64,000 nucleotides of DNA from Sphingobacterium kitahiroshimense (GCF_025961315.1 NZ_JAOQNK010000001.1:3162001-3226000), one strand, 5' to 3'; shown: positions 8,450 through 17,008, counted from the stretch's first letter. Notes: a model not told the origin generated them from the sequence alone. A program made the numbers and translations.

Positions 8450-9781
8450 CTATTTCACCAACTGGCTCAAAGCATTTTCCACTTTGTCAAATCCAAATGC
8501 GGCGATTACTTCTTTAAACATACGTTGTATCTGATCATTACCTAAATTACCGATACTTCCTTCATGGGTATGGTTCACTTCTTTTGATGGCTGGAATTCT
8601 CCTGCATCAATCGCAATACCAATATTTTTATAGGCTTCACGGAAAGGAACACCTTTTAGAACTTCATTATTGACAACTTCAACTGAGAATAGATAATCGT
8701 ATTTTGGATCATCTAAAACATCTTTTTTCACTGAAATATGTTCTAGCATAAACGTTGCAATTTCTAAACAATCATTCAATGACTTAAATGCAGGGAAAAG
8801 GTTTTCTTTTAGCAATTGTAAATCACGGTGATATCCAGAAGGAAGATTAGTTGTCATCAATGCGATCTCATTGGGTAATGCTTGAATTTTGTTGCAACGT
8901 GAACGGATCAATTCAAAAACATCAGGGTTCTTCTTATGTGGCATAATACTAGAGCCTGTTGTTAAATGTGCAGGGAATGAAATGAAACCAAAATTTTGAT
9001 TGATGTATAGGGTGACATCCATGGCAAATTTTGCTAAAGTAGCCGCGATGGAACTCATCGCCTGTGCTAAGATACGTTCTGTCTTACCTCTGCCCATTTG
9101 TGCATAGACTACATTATAATTTAAATCATCAAATCCCAATAGATTTGTTGTCATTGTCCGGTTTAAAGGAAAAGAAGATCCGTAGCCTGCAGCAGATCCT
9201 AAAGGATTTTTATTACATACTTTCCATGCTGCTTTCATCAATTCCAAATCATCGACTAAACTTTCTGCATATGCTCCGAACCACAATCCAAATGAGGATG
9301 GCATAGCGATCTGCAAATGTGTATAACCTGGAATCAGGATATCTTTATATTGTTCACTTAATTTAATCAATTGCTGAAAGAAAATCTCTGTATTACCGAC
9401 CATGTTTTGGATTTCGGTTCTGAAATACAGTTTCAAATCAACGAGTACCTGATCATTTCTTGAGCGTCCGGAATGAATTTTCTTTCCTGCTTCTCCGATC
9501 CGCTGTGTTAATAACATCTCTACTTGTGAGTGTACGTCTTCAACAGAATCCTCTATTTCAAATTCTCCGGCACTAATTTCATGATAAATATTTTTCAGTT
9601 CCTGCTGTACAATAGCAAGGTCTTCATCGGTCATCAAGTTGATACTATTCAGCATACGAGTATGGGCCAAAGATCCCAAAACATCAGCGGCTGCTAACTG
9701 CAAATCCATTACTCGATCATTACCTACAGTAAAAGATTCGACAAATGAATCAACATCTATATTTTTTTGCCAGATTTTCAT
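8450..9781 (-). CDS. argH: Argininosuccinate lyase
   Basis: A 443-residue fumarase/aspartase-superfamily enzyme that splits argininosuccinate into arginine and fumarate, the last step of arginine synthesis. The superfamily signature GSSIMPHKKNPD lies near residues 275-287. HSGRSRNDQV (near residue 105) and PGYTHLQIAMP (near 160) are family motifs. It stands apart from argG-argC (about 10.6 kb away) and from argF'-argB-argE (about 50 kb away), all on the same strand, and has its own short-leader promoter. Confidence 0.95.
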   Translation of the reverse strand: MKIWQKNIDVDSFVESFTVGNDRVMDLQLAAADVLGSLAHTRMLNSINLMTDEDLAIVQQELKNIYHEISAGEFEIEDSVEDVHSQVEMLLTQRIGEAGKKIHSGRSRNDQVLVDLKLYFRTEIQNMVGNTEIFFQQLIKLSEQYKDILIPGYTHLQIAMPSSFGLWFGAYAESLVDDLELMKAAWKVCNKNPLGSAAGYGSSFPLNRTMTTNLLGFDDLNYNVVYAQMGRGKTERILAQAMSSIAATLAKFAMDVTLYINQNFGFISFPAHLTTGSSIMPHKKNPDVFELIRSRCNKIQALPNEIALMTTNLPSGYHRDLQLLKENLFPAFKSLNDCLEIATFMLEHISVKKDVLDDPKYDYLFSVEVVNNEVLKGVPFREAYKNIGIAIDAGEFQPSKEVNHTHEGSIGNLGNDQIQRMFKEVIAAFGFDKVENALSQLVK

Positions 9782-9809
9782 TTTTTTAGTACGCTATTTA
9801 TATACTTGA

Positions 9810-9840
9810 CAAAAATACCATTTGAAAACAAATAAAACAA
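9810..9840 (-). promoter_or_regulatory. argH promoter
   Basis: On the minus strand TTG (9838-9840), 20 bases, then TATTTTTG (9810-9817): a good fit to TTG-N19-23-TAnnTTTG. Transcription would start near 9803, leaving a leader of about 20 bases. Confidence 0.6.
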
Positions 9841-9873
9841 TTGAAGTTCAGCTCATACTATGGATCGATGTGA

Positions 9874-9897
9874 CAATTGATCGAATTCGATCGATTG
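9874..9897. repeat. 24-bp near-palindrome rich in GATC, upstream of argH
   Basis: The stretch is palindromic except for one mismatched pair and has a perfect GATCGAATTCGATC core centred at 9885/9886. It lies about 35 bases upstream of the argH -33 element, where an operator could sit. It contains two GATC sites, with another just upstream at 9863. No protein can be assigned. Confidence 0.4.
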
Positions 9898-10016
9898 TTT
9901 TACAGTAATGTGGGTATGATTTTATATTAATTAAAAATATTTTTATGTTAAATGTTTGTTAAAACTCAGTAAACAGCGATAGTGAGTGAGCGATTACTTT
10001 GTTTTTAATTCACCCA

Positions 10017-10047
10017 TTGTGACAACAATTTAATTTTTATATGTTTG
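10017..10047 (+). promoter_or_regulatory. Promoter upstream of the candidate small RNA
   Basis: TTG (10017-10019), 20 bases, TATGTTTG (10040-10047): matches the Bacteroidota consensus. It points at a region without a long reading frame. Confidence 0.5.
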
Positions 10048-10053
10048 TATCAT

Positions 10054-10235
10054 AAGGGAGAGTGAAATATAAAAATATACGTTTTAAAGTTAGCAAACAC
10101 TTACTTTTAAAACCGTAAAAAAACCAAACTATGATAGACCATAACGTCTCTAAACTTTAAGAAATTGAACCCTAACTAATTATAAACCAAAATTATACAG
10201 GCATATCCCTCCAAGATATGCCTTTATTCTTTTTT
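10054..10235 (+). ncRNA. Candidate small RNA (or leader) between argH and rbfA
   Basis: A promoter at 10017-10047 and a hairpin plus T-rich tail at 10199-10237 bound a transcript of roughly 180 nt with no substantial reading frame. Inside are a stem formed by 10080-10091 with 10103-10116 and a nine-codon frame (MIDHNVSKL, 10131-10160). The size is in the range of 6S-like or regulatory RNAs, but I recognise no known RNA family. A second TAnnTTTG box for rbfA follows directly, which supports a separate transcript. Confidence 0.4.
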
Positions 10236-10237
10236 AT
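10199..10237 (+). terminator. Terminator of the candidate small RNA
   Basis: Arms AGGCATAT (10199-10206) and ATATGCCT (10216-10223), followed by a T-rich stretch. Confidence 0.6.
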
Positions 10238-10240
10238 ATT

Positions 10241-10248
10241 TATCTTTG
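10241..10248 (+). promoter_or_regulatory. Bacteroidota -7 box for rbfA
   Basis: TATCTTTG, 43 bases before the preferred rbfA ATG; no clear -33 element. Confidence 0.45.
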
Positions 10249-10291
10249 TACCTATAATAGGGTGAATTTTCACGAAACAAAAACTAAAACG

Positions 10292-10663
10292 ATGGGAACA
10301 GAAAGCAAAAGACAACAACGTTTTGCAGGTGTATTACAGCAGGACTTAGCTGAATTACTGCAACGCGAAGGTAATAGTTGGGCTCCTGGGGCATTTATTA
10401 CGGTTACGCGTGTACGTGTAACACCGGACTTAGCTATAGCAAGAGTTTATTTAAGTTTTTTAAATACCAAAACAGCTCCTGAGGATTTAAAAGCAATCCG
10501 CACTAAAACAACAGAAATTCGCTACAAATTAGGCTCTAAAATTAAAAATCAAGTTCGGATTGTTCCACAACTGGATTTCTTCTTGGATGACACCAATGAA
10601 TATGTAGAGCATATGGATAAAATATTTGAAGAAATTAGTAAAGAAACGAGACAACCAGATTAA
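10292..10663 (+). CDS. rbfA: Ribosome-binding factor A
   Basis: A 123-residue KH-like protein that helps mature the 5' end of 16S rRNA in the 30S subunit. The start MGTESKRQQRFAGVLQQDLA matches the family N-terminus; an upstream in-frame GTG at 10262 would add ten residues but looks unneeded. The core contains VTRVRVTPDLAIARVYLSF and the C-terminal VPQLDFFLDDTNEYVEHMDKI, both standard for RbfA. A stem-loop with a T run overlaps its stop, yet aat follows after only 30 bases. Confidence 0.92.
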   Translation: MGTESKRQQRFAGVLQQDLAELLQREGNSWAPGAFITVTRVRVTPDLAIARVYLSFLNTKTAPEDLKAIRTKTTEIRYKLGSKIKNQVRIVPQLDFFLDDTNEYVEHMDKIFEEISKETRQPD

Positions 10664-10680
10664 ACAATCTGGTTTTTTTG
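10653..10680 (+). terminator. Terminator overlapping the rbfA stop
   Basis: Arms AACCAGATT (10653-10661) and AATCTGGTT (10666-10674), then T7. It would separate rbfA from aat at least partly. Confidence 0.7.
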
Positions 10681-10693
10681 TCTATTTTTAAAA

Positions 10694-11344
10694 ATGGTTT
10701 TCAACTTAGATCCTGATAGTATTAGCTTTCCACATCCTGAACTTGCTGATGAAGATGGTTTACTGGCAGTTGGTGGTGATTTGAGTGCGGATAGACTGAT
10801 CTTAGCCTATGAGAATGGTATATTTCCTTGGTTTAGCGAAGATTCTTCTATACTTTGGTATGCTCCACATGAACGGTTTGTCATCTTTCCAGAGCATTTA
10901 AAAATCAGCAAAAGTATGCTTCAAATCTTAAAAACTGATAAATTTTCGATTACTGTCGACAAGGCTTTCACCGAAGTCATCCACAGCTGTGCTAAGATTG
11001 AACGTAAAGATCAAGACGGAACCTGGATTACTTCTGATATGATCGATGCTTATCAGGAACTACATCGGATCAATTATGCGCATTCCATAGAAGTGTGGGA
11101 GAATGAAAAATTAGTAGGTGGTTTATATGGTATTTATATCAATCAGGTGTTTTGTGGTGAAAGTATGTTTTCCACCGTATCTAATGCTTCAAAAGCTGCT
11201 CTCATATATTTAACTACTCATTTCAACTTGAAATTTGTAGATTGTCAATTCCATACGCCACATTTGGCTTCTATGGGCGGTACAAGTATTTCGCAACAAG
11301 AATATCTGTCTATATTAAAAGAACAAAATGCAAACACCTTATAA
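10694..11344 (+). CDS. aat: Leucyl/phenylalanyl-tRNA-protein transferase
   Basis: A 216-residue N-end-rule enzyme that transfers Leu or Phe from tRNA to proteins with N-terminal Lys or Arg. Motifs: FPHPELADEDGLLAVGGDLS, NGIFPWFSEDSSILWYAPHE, GTWITSDMIDAYQELHRINY and GLYGIYINQVFCGESMFSTV, all diagnostic. It overlaps the next gene by 17 bases, so the two are translationally linked. No signal peptide; cytosolic. Confidence 0.95.
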   Translation: MVFNLDPDSISFPHPELADEDGLLAVGGDLSADRLILAYENGIFPWFSEDSSILWYAPHERFVIFPEHLKISKSMLQILKTDKFSITVDKAFTEVIHSCAKIERKDQDGTWITSDMIDAYQELHRINYAHSIEVWENEKLVGGLYGIYINQVFCGESMFSTVSNASKAALIYLTTHFNLKFVDCQFHTPHLASMGGTSISQQEYLSILKEQNANTL

Positions 11345-12419
11345 ATCTTACTTTGATATCCCTGAGGACGTTTCTTATTTAACTACACCAGGTTCCGGCT
11401 TAATTCCCATCTCATCTAAGGAATGGCGTCTGAAAAGAGATGCTGATTTTTTTTCAACAGCAACAGATCTGCGTGAAAAACAGGGTGAATTTAATCTCGC
11501 GGTAAAAAAGAGTATCGGAAAGTTCTTCACAACTGCTATTCACAATGTTTATAACACCGCTAATTTTTCAACAGGATTCAATGCTTTGTTGGACCGCTTG
11601 CCAAAGGATTCAAAAATTTTATTGTTTGAAGGAGACTATCCTTCTGTTAATTTTCCTGTTATTTCTAGGGGTTTTGAACATGTGACAACCCCTGTTGATG
11701 AAAAGTTGGAAGAGCATATTACCCATGCTATTAAAAAACACGAACCGACTGTTTTTATATTTAGTATCGTGCAATACATTTCTGGTATCAAAATCAATCT
11801 TGAATTTATTAAACAATTGAAAGAGAAATTTCCGGAATTGCTTATAATTGGTGATGGTACTCAGTTTTTGGGAACTGAAGTTTTTGACTTCTCCCAGTCG
11901 GGATTTGATGTTGTTGGTGCCAGCGGTTATAAATGGCTTTTAGGTGGTTATGGCAACGGTTTCCTTCTTGTTAGTGATTATGGAAAACAGATCTTGTTTC
12001 CAAACTTGGCCACACAAAACGTCGAAATTGACAAAATGTGGGCAGGAAAAGGTATCGATCAGCTTTATTTTGAGCCCGGACATCTAGATACTTTATCTCA
12101 CGGAACATTACAAAAGGGTCTGGAGTTTTTGTCCGAACTCGGTTTGGAACACACCGCTGCTTATACGCAACAATTAGTAAAGCTTGCCAAACAGGAATTG
12201 GGTAAACGGAAAATATTAACCGAAGTGGCTATTAACAGAGCTGAAACAAGTACAATCTTTAATTTGCAGATTGATCAAGGGCACTTTAATATATTAATGG
12301 AAAACAATATCAAATGCTTTCCACGTGGTAATGGTATAAGAATCGGATTTCATCTTTATAATGATGAAACAGATTTAGAAAAATTATTAAGAATTATTGA
12401 TACTAAAATTTTAAAATAA
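11328..12419 (+). CDS. Class V aminotransferase family protein
   Basis: A 363-residue PLP enzyme of the NifS/selenocysteine-lyase/isopenicillin-epimerase superfamily. The cofactor lysine lies in VGASGYKWLLGGYGNGFLLV (near residue 206) and the aspartate in LIIGDGTQFLG. The catalytic cysteine loop expected of a true cysteine desulfurase is not apparent, so it is probably not IscS/SufS. The substrate is unknown. It overlaps aat by 17 bases and is separated from the DUF2027 gene by one base, forming an aat-aminotransferase-DUF2027 operon. Confidence 0.75.
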   Translation: MQTPYKSYFDIPEDVSYLTTPGSGLIPISSKEWRLKRDADFFSTATDLREKQGEFNLAVKKSIGKFFTTAIHNVYNTANFSTGFNALLDRLPKDSKILLFEGDYPSVNFPVISRGFEHVTTPVDEKLEEHITHAIKKHEPTVFIFSIVQYISGIKINLEFIKQLKEKFPELLIIGDGTQFLGTEVFDFSQSGFDVVGASGYKWLLGGYGNGFLLVSDYGKQILFPNLATQNVEIDKMWAGKGIDQLYFEPGHLDTLSHGTLQKGLEFLSELGLEHTAAYTQQLVKLAKQELGKRKILTEVAINRAETSTIFNLQIDQGHFNILMENNIKCFPRGNGIRIGFHLYNDETDLEKLLRIIDTKILK

Positions 12420-12420
12420 C

Positions 12421-13068
12421 ATGGGTTTCAAAATAGGCGATTTAGTACGGTTTGTAGATGAACCAATCGAGGGACATATCACCTCCTTTCAATCCAATGA
12501 CCTCATCGGTGTAACAGATGATACTGGATTTGAAATACCTGTACAGGCAAGTAAATTGACTTTAGTGCATGGAAATATGCGCCGTGATGATGATGAGCTT
12601 AATGAGCAAGCTGAAGAAATACCTTCAAAATTTATTGAGAAGGGTATTTTACTGGCAATTTCTGGTGATCATAAAGATGGATTAGCGAAATTGCATCTCG
12701 TGAATCAAACTTCTTATGAATTACTGGTTAGCATTGCGGATACCAATGTCAATAAGGCTAAAGGCATATTTGCTGAAAAAATCAGTAAACATGATTCTGT
12801 TCAATTCTACTCTGGAAATTTTGCTACTGTGGGTAAATGGCCAACATTCCGTTTTCAGATTATCAGACATGCCAACAGTTTGCAAGCGATCCAAAATCCA
12901 ATTGTAAAAGAACAGCGTGTACGTCCTGTCGATTTAACGAATCCAAAGGAGATCAACGATATCCTTGGCGAAAAAGTATGGATATATGAACTGGATAAAG
13001 AAGAAGAGGATTTAGGCTTAGATAAACTGAAGTCTCATTTTATTTCACATCGTCCGAATAAAAAATAA
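12421..13068 (+). CDS. DUF2027 family protein lacking the usual Smr domain
   Basis: A 215-residue protein with the DUF2027 beginning FKIGDLVRFVDEPIEGHI and DTGFEIPVQASKL, then the family's central beta-rich part. From my memory of the family, Bacteroidota members usually carry a C-terminal Smr domain (DLHIHEL... and HGKG motifs). This one stops at KSHFISHRPNKK and a terminator follows at once, so the Smr part is absent, not frameshifted. Function is unknown; Smr-type relatives are tied to nucleic acid cleavage. It is co-transcribed with the class V aminotransferase. Confidence 0.7.
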   Translation: MGFKIGDLVRFVDEPIEGHITSFQSNDLIGVTDDTGFEIPVQASKLTLVHGNMRRDDDELNEQAEEIPSKFIEKGILLAISGDHKDGLAKLHLVNQTSYELLVSIADTNVNKAKGIFAEKISKHDSVQFYSGNFATVGKWPTFRFQIIRHANSLQAIQNPIVKEQRVRPVDLTNPKEINDILGEKVWIYELDKEEEDLGLDKLKSHFISHRPNKK

Positions 13069-13095
13069 GCTTGGAAAATTTCCAAGCTTATTTTT
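13061..13095. terminator. Bidirectional palindromic terminator
   Basis: Perfect 17-base arms (13061-13077 and 13079-13095) around a single base, A-rich on one side and T-rich on the other, between convergent genes. Confidence 0.85.
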
Positions 13096-13493
13096 TATTC
13101 TTCAATCTGTTTAACTTTTTTCACACTCAGTAATAAAAGTGCAATACCGACTAAGTAGACAATCCACCCCCAACGCATATGTATTGATTTGGATAATAGC
13201 CGATCTGCAAATCCCCATCCGAAATAATTATTGATCTTAAAAAATACGGCAGAAATACTGATCAGGTACCAAACTGCTGCTACCCGAGTCATCAAGCGAT
13301 ATCCTGTTAATTGCCTTACAAAGAAAAGTAGGGCTGTTATTCCTATAATCATATAGGTAATAAAAAACAATGCAGCATCTGTTTGATAGAGGTTCCAATT
13401 TCCCTTAATCGGTACCTTTAACATCGGCAACATCCCTGCTAAGAGGCAGAGAATCAAACCTGATAAGGCTAAGCTTTTTCTGATGATAATCAT
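13095..13493 (-). CDS. Four-helix integral membrane protein, unknown function
   Basis: With the start at MIIIRKSLALSGL (13493) the protein has 132 residues and four hydrophobic segments: about 6-24, 38-58, 68-86 and 108-126. A CAAAAATA sequence at 13515-13522 (TATTTTTG on this strand) sits just upstream of that start and argues against the longer frame reaching 13517. No charged motif or known domain is apparent. It converges with the DUF2027 gene on a shared palindrome. Confidence 0.6.
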   Translation of the reverse strand: MIIIRKSLALSGLILCLLAGMLPMLKVPIKGNWNLYQTDAALFFITYMIIGITALLFFVRQLTGYRLMTRVAAVWYLISISAVFFKINNYFGWGFADRLLSKSIHMRWGWIVYLVGIALLLLSVKKVKQIEE

Positions 13494-13775
13494 AATATCC
13501 AAATTAATATGGCGCAAAAATAATCATCTGCCTGATGAGTTTTGATATTTATTTTTATTAAAAAATAAATCCTTATAAACCCGTTTACTTCATATACTTG
13601 GTGTAATTTTATACATACTATACATTTCCTATTACCGAAGATAATTCTTACTGCTATAAAGAGATTATTTCATCTCTATTTAAAGACAAATTTGGTTAAT
13701 CCATATGATCAACTATGCTAAATCATTGGACTCTTTAAACAGGTTTTAGGAAGTAGTCTAATCATGGTTATAGCG

Positions 13776-13840
13776 TGTAATATATGTGACCGTGCTCATA
13801 TATTTGTATATTGAATATGATATTGGTCACATAAGTTACA
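13776..13840. repeat. Long interrupted inverted repeat upstream of hemA
   Basis: Arms 13776-13791 (ending TATGTGACC) and 13825-13840 (starting GGTCACATA) pair over 14 of 16 bases, nine of them contiguous. A smaller imperfect inverted repeat (CATAT...ATATG) lies in the 33-base spacer. The half-sites TGTGACC/GGTCACA recall CRP/FNR-type sites, but the spacing is far too long for one dimer. It lies in the otherwise empty 500-base gap before hemA, about 120 bases upstream of the predicted -33 element. Confidence 0.5.
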
Positions 13841-13930
13841 GCACTCACATTCAAGTATTTAAAAATCACCAATTTAACATTAATTTAACACTATTTGTAA
13901 TCATTCTAAATTCATCTGTTTGACAGATTT

Positions 13931-13964
13931 TTGACATATAGCAAAAGCTTTTAAACTACATTTG
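13931..13964 (+). promoter_or_regulatory. hemA promoter
   Basis: TTG (13931-13933), 23 bases, TACATTTG (13957-13964). Transcription would start near 13971, about 23 bases before the TTG start codon. Confidence 0.55.
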
Positions 13965-13993
13965 CAGAGTTAAAATTAATCGAGGGTATTGCT

Positions 13994-15235
13994 TTGAAGA
14001 ATCTTAAGGTATTAGCATTCACACATAAACACGTAGAACTTAAAGATTTAGGTAATCTAGTTATTTGTAATGAGGAGTTAGAAAGTAGACTAATGAATCT
14101 AAAACATAACATGGATATTCCTGAAGTATTCTATATTGGCACTTGTAACCGTGTTGAATTTGTGTTTTATGGTGCTCATGACTTAACAAATGAATTCATT
14201 GCACAATTTATGGAGAAACTCAATTTCTGTGTCCCTCAGGAAAGATTGCAATGTTATTTAGGTCAGGTGAATAAATATGAGGGTATGGATGCGTTAAATC
14301 ATCTTCTTCGTATGTCATGTTCTCTTGAAAGTTTGGTTGTTGGTGAGAAGGAGATCTTAGCACAGGTCCGTCGGGCATACGAAAGATGTCGAGAGGCTGG
14401 ATTTACCGGTGACTTCCTACGCATGCTAATGGACCGTCTGGTAAAAACGGCAAAAGAGGTCTACACCCACACTAAAATATCCAGAAACCCAATTTCTGTT
14501 GTTTCTTTAGCATACCGCAAATTAAAAGAAATTAAATCTGTTGAGAACCCAAGAATTCTGATTATCGGATCTGGGGAAACCAATCAAAATTTAGCAAAGT
14601 ATTTTCAGAAAAAACAATCCAGCAATTTTGTAATTTTTAACCGTACGGTTGAAAATGCGCAGAAATTAGCTACTGAACTTAATGCTGAAGCCTATCCTTT
14701 ATCGGAATTGATCAACTATAAAGGTGGATTTGATATTCTAATTACCTGTACAGGTGCGACAACGGCCATCATTGATAATACCCTATATCAATCTTTATTA
14801 AATGGAGAAATGGATAAGAAAATCATTATTGATCTTGCCATTCCAAATGATATTGATGCTGAAGTTTTAGCCAATAATGCGGTCCACTATATTGAGGTAA
14901 GTTCTCTACAAGCGATTGCCAACAAAAATATTGAAGAACGTTATAGTGAACTGTCTAATGCTGAAAAGATTATTTCAGACAATATTCAGGAATTTTTACC
15001 TATCATTAAACAGCGACGCGTTGAAGTTGCTATGCGTCAGGTTCCACAAAAAATTAAAGAAATCAAATCTTTTGCATTAAATGAAGTTTTTGCTTCGGAG
15101 GTTCAGGCCTTAGATCCGGAAGCGCGTGATGTATTGGAAAAGATTATTAATTACATGGAAAAAAAATACATCAAAGTTCCTATGGTAATGGCTAAAGAGA
15201 TTTTAGTCAAAGTAAACGAAAATGGTGTTAATTAA
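13994..15235 (+). CDS. hemA: Glutamyl-tRNA reductase
   Basis: A 413-residue enzyme that reduces glutamyl-tRNA to glutamate-1-semialdehyde with NADPH, the first committed step of heme synthesis by the C5 route. The catalytic cysteine is Cys51 in YIGTCNRVEF. SLESLVVGEKEILAQVRRAY and the NADP-binding ILIIGSGETNQNLAKYF follow, and a helical dimerisation domain ends the protein. The start codon is TTG, preceded by GAGGG; no in-frame ATG lies between the promoter and this point. It heads the heme cluster hemA-hemCD-hemB-hemL. Confidence 0.95.
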   Translation: MKNLKVLAFTHKHVELKDLGNLVICNEELESRLMNLKHNMDIPEVFYIGTCNRVEFVFYGAHDLTNEFIAQFMEKLNFCVPQERLQCYLGQVNKYEGMDALNHLLRMSCSLESLVVGEKEILAQVRRAYERCREAGFTGDFLRMLMDRLVKTAKEVYTHTKISRNPISVVSLAYRKLKEIKSVENPRILIIGSGETNQNLAKYFQKKQSSNFVIFNRTVENAQKLATELNAEAYPLSELINYKGGFDILITCTGATTAIIDNTLYQSLLNGEMDKKIIIDLAIPNDIDAEVLANNAVHYIEVSSLQAIANKNIEERYSELSNAEKIISDNIQEFLPIIKQRRVEVAMRQVPQKIKEIKSFALNEVFASEVQALDPEARDVLEKIINYMEKKYIKVPMVMAKEILVKVNENGVN

Positions 15236-15365
15236 TTAAGAGCGTCCTAAAACTCTTTTTCACACTGCATTTGGATTTATTCTGACAGTAACGTGTCAAC
15301 AAATCAATACTATTTATTTATTTTTGCCTATCTTAATTATTAAAATAAGGTAAAGTATATAGATT

Positions 15366-16958
15366 GTGAATAGAAAACTTATCATTGGTACTCGTGGAAG
15401 TGCACTTGCTTTATGGCAAGCAAACTTCATCAAAGATCGGCTGGCTGAAATTGGCATTGAATCTGAATTAAAAATCATCAAAACTCAAGGTGATATCATT
15501 CAACATCTCCGTTTAGATAAACTCGAAGGAAAAGGTTTTTTTACCAAAGAATTGGAAGAAGAATTACTTTTGGGAACCATTGATCTAGCTGTTCACTCTC
15601 ATAAAGATTTACCTACTGTGAATCCTCCTGGATTAATCATTGCCGCAGTATCTGAACGCGAAAACCCTGCAGAACTATTGATTATTCATAAAGATTGTGT
15701 AGATATTAAGAAACGTCTTTCTTTAAAACATAATGCCACTGTGGGTACATCATCTAACAGACGTAAAGCACAACTATCTTCTATAAGACCTGATCTTGAA
15801 TTTACAGACTTACGGGGTAATTTACAGACCCGTATGCAGAAACTTCGTGATGAGCAGTATGATGCCATCATGTTAGCAAAGGCTGGTATTTCGAGAATCG
15901 ATATGGACATCTCGGATTTCCATATTGAGGAAATTCCTCCTGTTGAATTAGTTCCTGCTCCTGCTCAAGGTGTACTGGCTATTCAGATCCGCGAAATTGA
16001 TACAGAATTATTTCAAGCTCTTCAGCCAATTAATAATGAGGAGGTTCAGAAGACCATCGCCGTTGAACGTAAAGTATTGAATCTATTTGACGCTGGCTGT
16101 CATGCCCCTCTTGGTGCTTATTGCCGTAAAGTGGGTGATACGTACGAAGCATGGACTTCTATCGCAGATACCAGTGATGATTTTCCTGACCGTTTTTATG
16201 TGAAAGGAACTGATCCGGCACTATTACCTGAAATAATTTTCTCTAAGTATGCGAAAGATCGGGTATTACCAAAATCTGTCTTTATAAGCCGGGATCTGGA
16301 TGAACATTCTTATTTATCCCGCTTCTTTGCAAAGCATAATATTCAAGCTGATGCACGCTCTTTAATCAAAATATTTCCAATAATAAATAAATTGGATCCG
16401 TTTATTTTAAAGCATGTGGACTGGATTTTCTTCGGCAGTAAAAATGGAATTGAACATTTCTTTAGCTTGGAGCCACGACTAAGTAAAAAGACTAAAATTG
16501 CAGTAGTTGGACGTGGATCTGAGGAGACTTTGCGCAAATTTGACCGTGTTGCTGATTTTTCTGGCGAACAGTCCGGAATTAACATGGAAGAAATCGGGGC
16601 TAACTTTGCAGCACTGGCAAATGGTGGTACGGTTTTAATTCCTCGAGCAAAAGGTTCTTTGGAAACAATTCAGAAAGCGCTTAGTCCAGAAACCAAGGTG
16701 ATCAATATGCCTGTATATGAAACTGTGCTTGAGGATAATGTCAATGCAACAAGTGCTGAGGTCTTAATATTTACAAGCCCGAGCAATGCTGAGGCTTATT
16801 TTGTGAATAACTTAATTGAACCTGAGCAACAGGTGATCTGTATTGGACGCTCTACGGCTGCTATTTTTGATGAAATGGGTCTTTCCTATACGTTGCCTTA
16901 TTCACCAGATGAAATTGGCTTAGCTGAGGCCATTTTTGGATTAGACTATAAATCATAA
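15366..16958 (+). CDS. hemCD: Fused porphobilinogen deaminase / uroporphyrinogen-III synthase
   Basis: A 530-residue two-domain protein. Residues 1-300 are HemC: it starts KLIIGTRGSALALWQANFI, carries AVHSHKDLPT, and anchors the dipyrromethane cofactor through Cys245 in FDAGCHAPLGAYC. Residues 305-530 form a HemD domain (KSVFISRDLDEHSYLSRFF, FGSKNGIEHF, FTSPSNAEAYF, CIGRSTAAIF). Together they turn four porphobilinogens into uroporphyrinogen III without releasing hydroxymethylbilane. There is no stop or frameshift at the junction, so it is a real fusion. The start is GTG. A terminator-like hairpin follows before hemB. Confidence 0.92.
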   Translation: MNRKLIIGTRGSALALWQANFIKDRLAEIGIESELKIIKTQGDIIQHLRLDKLEGKGFFTKELEEELLLGTIDLAVHSHKDLPTVNPPGLIIAAVSERENPAELLIIHKDCVDIKKRLSLKHNATVGTSSNRRKAQLSSIRPDLEFTDLRGNLQTRMQKLRDEQYDAIMLAKAGISRIDMDISDFHIEEIPPVELVPAPAQGVLAIQIREIDTELFQALQPINNEEVQKTIAVERKVLNLFDAGCHAPLGAYCRKVGDTYEAWTSIADTSDDFPDRFYVKGTDPALLPEIIFSKYAKDRVLPKSVFISRDLDEHSYLSRFFAKHNIQADARSLIKIFPIINKLDPFILKHVDWIFFGSKNGIEHFFSLEPRLSKKTKIAVVGRGSEETLRKFDRVADFSGEQSGINMEEIGANFAALANGGTVLIPRAKGSLETIQKALSPETKVINMPVYETVLEDNVNATSAEVLIFTSPSNAEAYFVNNLIEPEQQVICIGRSTAAIFDEMGLSYTLPYSPDEIGLAEAIFGLDYKS

Positions 16959-16961
16959 TAC

Positions 16962-16996
16962 GATTGGAAGGATTTAACATTCTTCCAATCTTTTTT
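16962..16996 (+). terminator. Terminator or attenuator between hemCD and hemB
   Basis: Arms GATTGGAAG (16962-16970) and CTTCCAATC (16982-16990), then T6. It lies just before the hemB ATG, so it may partly uncouple the genes. Confidence 0.7.
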
Positions 16997-17008
16997 AATA
17001 CATATAAC

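Noticed and set aside
10262..10291. GTG-initiated ten-residue extension of RbfA
   Set aside because: It begins 14 bases after the -7 box but adds residues outside the family N-terminus; the ATG at 10292 fits better.
13776..13840. CRP/FNR binding site reading of the hemA repeat
   Set aside because: The half-sites are 33 bases apart, not 4-6, so a single CRP/FNR dimer cannot be claimed.
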